Source of the DNA: Hermetia illucens
Lineage: Eukaryota > Arthropoda > Insecta > Diptera > Stratiomyidae
Length of the DNA stretch: 64,000 nucleotides
NCBI RefSeq assembly: GCF_905115235.1
Contig: NC_051850.1
Coordinates: 112,409,982 to 112,473,981, forward strand
Direction of reading: 5' to 3'
Position 1 is the first letter of the stretch, and every line of letters starts with the position of its first letter. Made by a program: the position numbers and the translations under genes. The notes under the pieces are model-generated. The model worked only from the letters and a program-made list of their open reading frames with translations, was not told the origin of the DNA and did no database searches. This document shows, in pieces, positions 61,601 through 64,000 of the stretch.

Positions 61601-64000
61601 GCTTCTATTGTCAGGTAGCGGTCAGCCTTCTCACGAATATCACGTCCAACCAGTCTCTTCAGATATTTCAGCGTGATATTAAGCTGGTCTGTCTGAAATT
61701 CAAGCAAAACTTGCTCTAAGTGCTCTACACCCCCCTTTTAACATTACTGAATAGATACCATCCATACCCGGTGCTTTGAAGTGTTCAAGGGACATTATAG
61801 CAGCTCGCGCTTTTTCATTGATAATTACTACTCTCAAAATGTTCCAATTCCCCTTGCAACACTTTTATGTTGCTCGTGAAAGCTCCACCCCGTTTTCTAA
61901 GAAAGTCCACCTTGGCCGACTCATCCCTTTTCAGGATTCTGCACAACATTGAAGTTTTTGCTTTCCACTTCCTCACAGTAAGCTATAAAGGAGTTTCACT
62001 TAGAATGTTTTATGAGGTTTTTCATTCATGCTATGAATTCCGGAAGATTGCCCGATCTTTATTCTTACTGCTTTTACAAGCGCAATTCAAAAGTCGTCTA
62101 CTTGTAGCTTTTGCTTCGGCGAAAACTATAAAATATCATAGGGTAAGTAAGCAGAGGTAACTATGACGTTTCTCCTCTTATCATTAACCTGGCCTTGTAC
62201 GACGACCGTAACTAGATCTTAGGAAGAGAATTGTCTCAGCATAGTTGCCTCCAACAATTTTGACATCAGAACGCAGGACATCAGTCTCGAGCATCTCTCA
62301 TCACTTTTACTGATCGAATACCACAGATTTTATTTAAACGAACCTAAGGCTCTGGAACTAGAAGTATATAAAGATAGTCCTGCAATTTTGCCAGCCTTTT
62401 TGACTGTAGCTAGGAAGGTGCTTTGGCATGCTACAGGTTAATTTGACTAACTTTTATGTGTAGTCTAATAGGAAAACCGCCACTAACCAAAAAGTCTGCT
62501 GCGTCTATCGTCTGCGTGGATGTAACCGGGGTTAGAGCTTGTCCTCACCTTTGGTCGTTGAGAAGATTTTTACATCACCAATGAGGATAGCTTTGAGCGC
62601 TTCCGCTTAGAATTTAACTAGGAAACGTCCACAAACCCTTCATGTCTTTTCTAGGATTCTGTTTTTGTTCACATCTTTCCTGAAGGGTTAAGACATTCTG
62701 CTCTAGCTAAACTGCATTTACTTGCCAATGCTTTTTCCTCAATTCTAGCCAACTAGAACATGCAGGGGCCGATCATATTTGCTAGAGTAAAATCGGGGAT
62801 GGTATCATTTGATATTCACTCATCTTAATGGAGGAAACCATCAGTCCCAAAACAAATTGTTGCCACATTTTATTTTGAAAGACTACTTCACTATTTATCA
62901 AATTAATTCTTGATTATATAAATTTTCGCTTGTGTTACAGAGAATCATGGACACAGCTGAAAACACAGCCATGTCTCACCAGAATGAGGAAGTTGACAAA
63001 TACTTTGAATATTACAATTCAAAAGATATGATCGAGCCTGGGGAAACACCGCCGACTGAACCACCCAGAGATCTCGAAGAAATGGGAGTGCCTCGCATTG
63101 TCCTACCCCCAAAAGAAATTGTTCTTACGCCAAATGCACAATTTTTCAATATACCTGTAAATACTAGTGTGAGTTCTGTACATGTTCCAACGAATGTTTT
63201 CGATCGAGGTAACTTCACTTACAACTGCAATTATAGGACTATTAACTGTGAATAATTTTTCTTTCAGCAAACGAAGTAATTAAGGCAATAAAGTGGTCGG
63301 AAAACCTTGACCGGATATTTCGGGACAACTATCGAAAAGACCCGACTTTGTCTTTTCAGTTTTTTGGTAGTTCGACTGGTTTTATGCGTCAGTTCCCTGC
63401 GTCTAAATGGTCCTACGACCCGGTTGATCTCTACGATTGTCGGTTACGTTCATGGTATATAGAGGCTGCGACAAGTCCCAAGGATGTTATCATCCTGGTG
63501 GATAGTTCAGGTTCTATGACTGGACAGAGGAAAGATATCGCAAAGCATGTTGTCGGGACAATCCTAGATACGTTAGGAACAAATGACTTTGTGAATATCT
63601 TCACCTTTGCCGAGGAGATAGAACCAGTAGTGCCATGCTTTAATAATATGTTAGTCCAGGTAAACATACACAGATACTAATACATATACCACATTCAAAT
63701 TCCGCACAAAACGAATTTCGCACAAACGAAGCAACCATGGCTCATGGGCTTATCGTGTTTCGCATAGATTACCAATCACTTTCCGATTCAAATGTTTATA
63801 ATGAAAGTCATCTTACAGGCAACCTTAGGAAACATCCGACAATTTAAGTTAAGTCTGGAATCCTTAAACACTCAATCAATTGCAAATTTCTCAGCAGCCC
63901 TGACAAGAGCATTTGAAATCCTCGAAGATTATCGGAATGAAAGCACAGGCGCGTCTTGCAATCAGGCGATAATGCTAATTTCCGACGGCGCCCCATACAA
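52396..64000 (+). CDS. Voltage-gated calcium channel alpha2-delta subunit, exons 1-6 (partial)
   Basis: Six exons join in matching phases: 52396-52511, 52578-52659, 54481-54585, 62941-63208, 63268-63659, 63819-64000+. The start ATG at 52396 opens a signal peptide (MRRIKKLVSALSVFCFVAFF), then HRWVDKLGLELWHLGDFITR, the family's N-terminal helix. The VWA_N region (VDKYFEYYNSKDM ... KWSENLDRIFRDN) follows, then FFGSSTGFMRQFPASKW and the VWA domain with the metal-site motif DSSGSMTG (DxSxS). Alpha2-delta proteins are extracellular, membrane-anchored subunits that traffic Cav channels to synapses; the VWA metal site is needed for this. All visible exons are intact. Flies have several paralogues (straightjacket, stolid and others); I cannot say which this is. 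The third intron is 8.4 kb of nested transposons. Confidence 0.93.
52578..52659 (+). CDS. alpha2-delta exon 2
   Basis: Acceptor GTTGCAG, 82 nt, donor GAG|GTAACC. Encodes VHRWVDKLGLELWHLGDFIT and RRKEVQE. Confidence 0.9.
52660..53360. other. alpha2-delta intron 2, unassigned part
   Basis: No repeat or exon recognised. Confidence 0.3.
53361..53520 (-). mobile_element. DINE-like element 3' end fragment
   Basis: Reversed 3' end: a hairpin relic, AAACAAAACCTTATTAAAAT, and (GTCT)-type repeats (CTGTCTGTT). Confidence 0.65.
53695..54309 (+). mobile_element. DINE-like element, 5'-truncated
   Basis: Follows the middle and 3' part of H1 with moderate identity: ATACCCCACATG, a GACAGACAGACAGATAGACG block at 54241, then GATTCTAACAAGGTTTTGTT and a shortened hairpin ending at 54309. 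Confidence 0.75.
54481..54585 (+). CDS. alpha2-delta exon 3
   Basis: Acceptor TTCCCAG, 105 nt, donor CGG|GTAAGT. Encodes SFKEAEVVSRVGAKIVEDMA and onwards to ISAVR. Confidence 0.92.
54650..54775 (+). mobile_element. RTE-A LINE endonuclease fragment
   Basis: LDIGIFTGKTGEFGRGKL matches LNVGILTGKTEELARALL at 44440-44500; only about 125 bp remain. Confidence 0.6.
54776..55935. other. alpha2-delta intron 3, unassigned part
   Basis: No exon or repeat family identified; may include decayed LINE sequence. Confidence 0.3.
55938..56675 (+). mobile_element. DINE-like element (H6)
   Basis: 5' end ACAAGTCGGGAAACCGCAAG, family body, GACA block at about 56609-56632, and 3' end AATAAGGTTTTGTTTTACAG with the hairpin mostly decayed. 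About 740 bp. Confidence 0.8.
56676..57176. other. alpha2-delta intron 3, unassigned part
   Basis: A 9-bp inverted repeat CGGACTTGT/ACAAGTCCG lies at about 56964-56996. No repeat family or exon identified. Confidence 0.3.
57413..58081 (-). pseudogene. R1-clade LINE ORF2 C-terminal region
   Basis: 222 open codons to the ORF2 stop: RTALRVCSAFRTVSDDAAFV, GKGRWTHRLIPAIKEWLERR, LTQFLTGHGGYLQYLHRF, and finger CPNCNGVPEDPEHVFFHC. It ends with a basic tail (KARSRAPRIEER). Intact in itself. Confidence 0.85.
58018..58544 (-). pseudogene. R1-clade LINE RT fragment
   Basis: LPEEATVVGYADDIALVVVA (motif C), then KCWLESSGLTLAEEKTEAVL, IKYLGVVIDRKLSYKQHL and ARVVTPIMLYATPVW. The frame stays open into the array on the 5' side only because a GACA repeat has no stop in this frame; those residues are not LINE protein. 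Confidence 0.82.
58545..58614. repeat. (GTCT)n microsatellite at the R1 LINE 5' flank
   Basis: About 17 units of GTCT with a few changes, in DINE copy H7; the same array that resumes at 57219-57247. Confidence 0.92.
59124..59152. repeat. (GATA)n, the 3' tail of the inverted Jockey LINE
   Basis: Seven GATA units between the target duplication and the reversed AATAAAG of the LINE. On the LINE sense strand this is a (TATC)n tail. Confidence 0.8.
59472..61232 (+). CDS. Jockey-clade LINE reverse transcriptase, long open frame
   Basis: 586 codons without interruption. APE-RT linker (residues 1-150), KLKNRKAPGVNQLPAVAFKN, SYRPISLLPVLSKPFEKII, IPKEQFGFRNGHSTVHQLYR, motif A TLDIEKVFDAVWH, motif B GVPQGSPLSPTLFNIYTSDI (about 344), motif C FADDTGLYVA (about 374), YLGMTLDRKMTFKPH and the thumb. 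This is the Jockey-clade pattern. Open codons before the ATG continue the linker in another frame (IDDLIFDVNNAIWEG, 59375-59420), so one frameshift lies near an A run at 59474. It looks young. Promoter and endonuclease are missing, so it is inert. Confidence 0.92.
   Translation: MKKTLGIIRRKNDVRRQWQRSKDPSLKTQVNRLGKQIKERIFKLRNIKWNRTLSSLKQSSEVWKFHKLFKKGNKNKIPPLAAENGQLIYADISKAELIAKNFQLAHAISKDMGNPLNDAIVANATKNIPSTFEVPKDAYCKIKEIKKLVKKLKNRKAPGVNQLPAVAFKNLPKKAFPIIQLIFNACLKVAYFPVAWKYTIVIPILKRGKNPNCVKSYRPISLLPVLSKPFEKIIKVRIDRFLQSTNLIPKEQFGFRNGHSTVHQLYRVSRDITQALSSKNSVGMITLDIEKVFDAVWHDGLIFKLFTFGFPLYLVKLIRSFLTNRYFSVKVNLTISSRRIIPAGVPQGSPLSPTLFNIYTSDIPVDNTCQLAIFADDTGLYVASVDPSIIIMTLERKLETLYQYYHRWRIKVNMNKTNAIFFTRKRKRSSLPSRENFLGSSISWGDSIKYLGMTLDRKMTFKPHTEDVCMKVSKCIHALYPLINRKSQLSQFNKLLIFKVAMQPILLYAAPVWNHCAKCHKSKLQISQNKALKLVLDKPWYFSTQWLHQIANINRILQLAEKSTRAFLRRCKSVKNPLIASFSNYC
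61438..62480 (-). mobile_element. LOA-type LINE relic, RT to endonuclease
   Basis: The minus strand has an endonuclease start near 62470-62210 (KVSQINL, LQ..LYILLVPEP, VRLNKICGIRS) and RT text TDQLNITLKYLKRLVGRDIR at 61620-61690. It parallels 37831-39435. Both copies end at a DINE border. Confidence 0.55.
62481..62940. other. alpha2-delta intron 3, last part
   Basis: Ends with the acceptor TGTTACAG at 62940. No repeat identified. Confidence 0.35.
62941..63208 (+). CDS. alpha2-delta exon 4
   Basis: Acceptor TGTTACAG, 268 nt, donor CGAG|GTAACT. Starts RIMDTAENTAMS, continuing VWA_N. Confidence 0.92.
63268..63659 (+). CDS. alpha2-delta exon 5
   Basis: Acceptor CTTTCAG, 392 nt, donor CAG|GTAAAC. 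Holds FFGSSTGFMRQFPASKW and the VWA start VIILVDSSGSMTG. Confidence 0.95.
63819..64000 (+). CDS. alpha2-delta exon 6 (cut by the window end)
   Basis: Acceptor CTTACAG; ATLGNIRQFKLSLESLN ... IMLISDGAP, the middle of the VWA domain. Continues past 64000. Confidence 0.92.

Noticed and set aside
1-64000. CRISPR arrays, bacterial operons, prophage
   Set aside because: The short repeats are microsatellites or dispersed transposons, and the genes have eukaryotic introns.
1-64000. LTR retrotransposons, endogenous retroviruses or Polintons
   Set aside because: I looked for paired long terminal repeats, integrase or capsid text and saw none; all RTs here have LINE-type motifs.

Overview
The window is animal nuclear DNA, almost certainly from an insect and most likely a fly (Diptera). 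Several things point this way: host genes with short GT-AG introns of 57-90 nt, an insect-type small secreted protein family, a voltage-gated calcium channel alpha2-delta gene, and a transposon load typical of large fly genomes (RTE, R1, Dong/R4, Jockey and LOA/I LINEs, Tc1/mariner families, tRNA SINEs, and DINE-1/Helentron-like repeats with GTCT microsatellites). I cannot name the species. There are no operons, CRISPR arrays or rRNA genes, and I recognised no LTR retrovirus-like or Polinton-like element.

Host genes are sparse. (1) A minus-strand two-exon gene for a tiny two-helix membrane protein lies at 3338-3662. A paralogue with the same exon plan lies at 42656-42961. (2) A plus-strand three-exon gene for a roughly 97-residue membrane microprotein lies at 7267-11471. 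(3) An ANKRD54-like ankyrin gene lies at 15682-16506, in one coding exon. (4) A secreted DUF1091/ML-clan-like gene on the minus strand has exons at 41737-42058 and 25784-26007, so its 15.7 kb intron swallows a quarter of the window. (5) The first six coding exons of an alpha2-delta subunit gene (52396-64000, plus strand) run off the right edge inside the VWA domain.

The rest is mostly nested mobile DNA. 1-2508 is a Dong/R4-clade LINE with its restriction-like endonuclease; a sister copy at 28399-31701 has lost that domain. 8279-10750 is a stack of RTE and other LINE pieces broken by a tRNA SINE. 11850-13000 is another R4-clade relic. 19840-22150 holds R1-type and RTE relics. 23134-24352 is a mariner, 26519-27835 a DD41D Tc1/mariner element with perfect 29-bp ends, and 36002-37645 a DD34E Tc1-like element with IR/DR-style double ends. 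39940-41490 is an I/LOA-type LINE and 44420-46860 an RTE-A copy. 52660-62940, mostly alpha2-delta introns, is packed with DINE-like repeats.

The most informative structure is the relation between a roughly 800-bp DINE-1/Helentron-like repeat and an R1-clade LINE. The repeat carries a (GACA)n array and ends in an 11-bp-stem hairpin. The LINE sits inside that array in at least two places with GACA on both sides. One copy of the repeat (57177-61437) is interrupted twice: once by the R1 LINE, and once by a Jockey-clade LINE whose own structure is a textbook twin-priming 5' inversion. Removing both insertions gives about 803 bp, against 800 bp for the clean copy at 33321-34120. Two short sequences (19111-19165 and 43548-43595) look like hammerhead ribozyme cores of the Penelope type.
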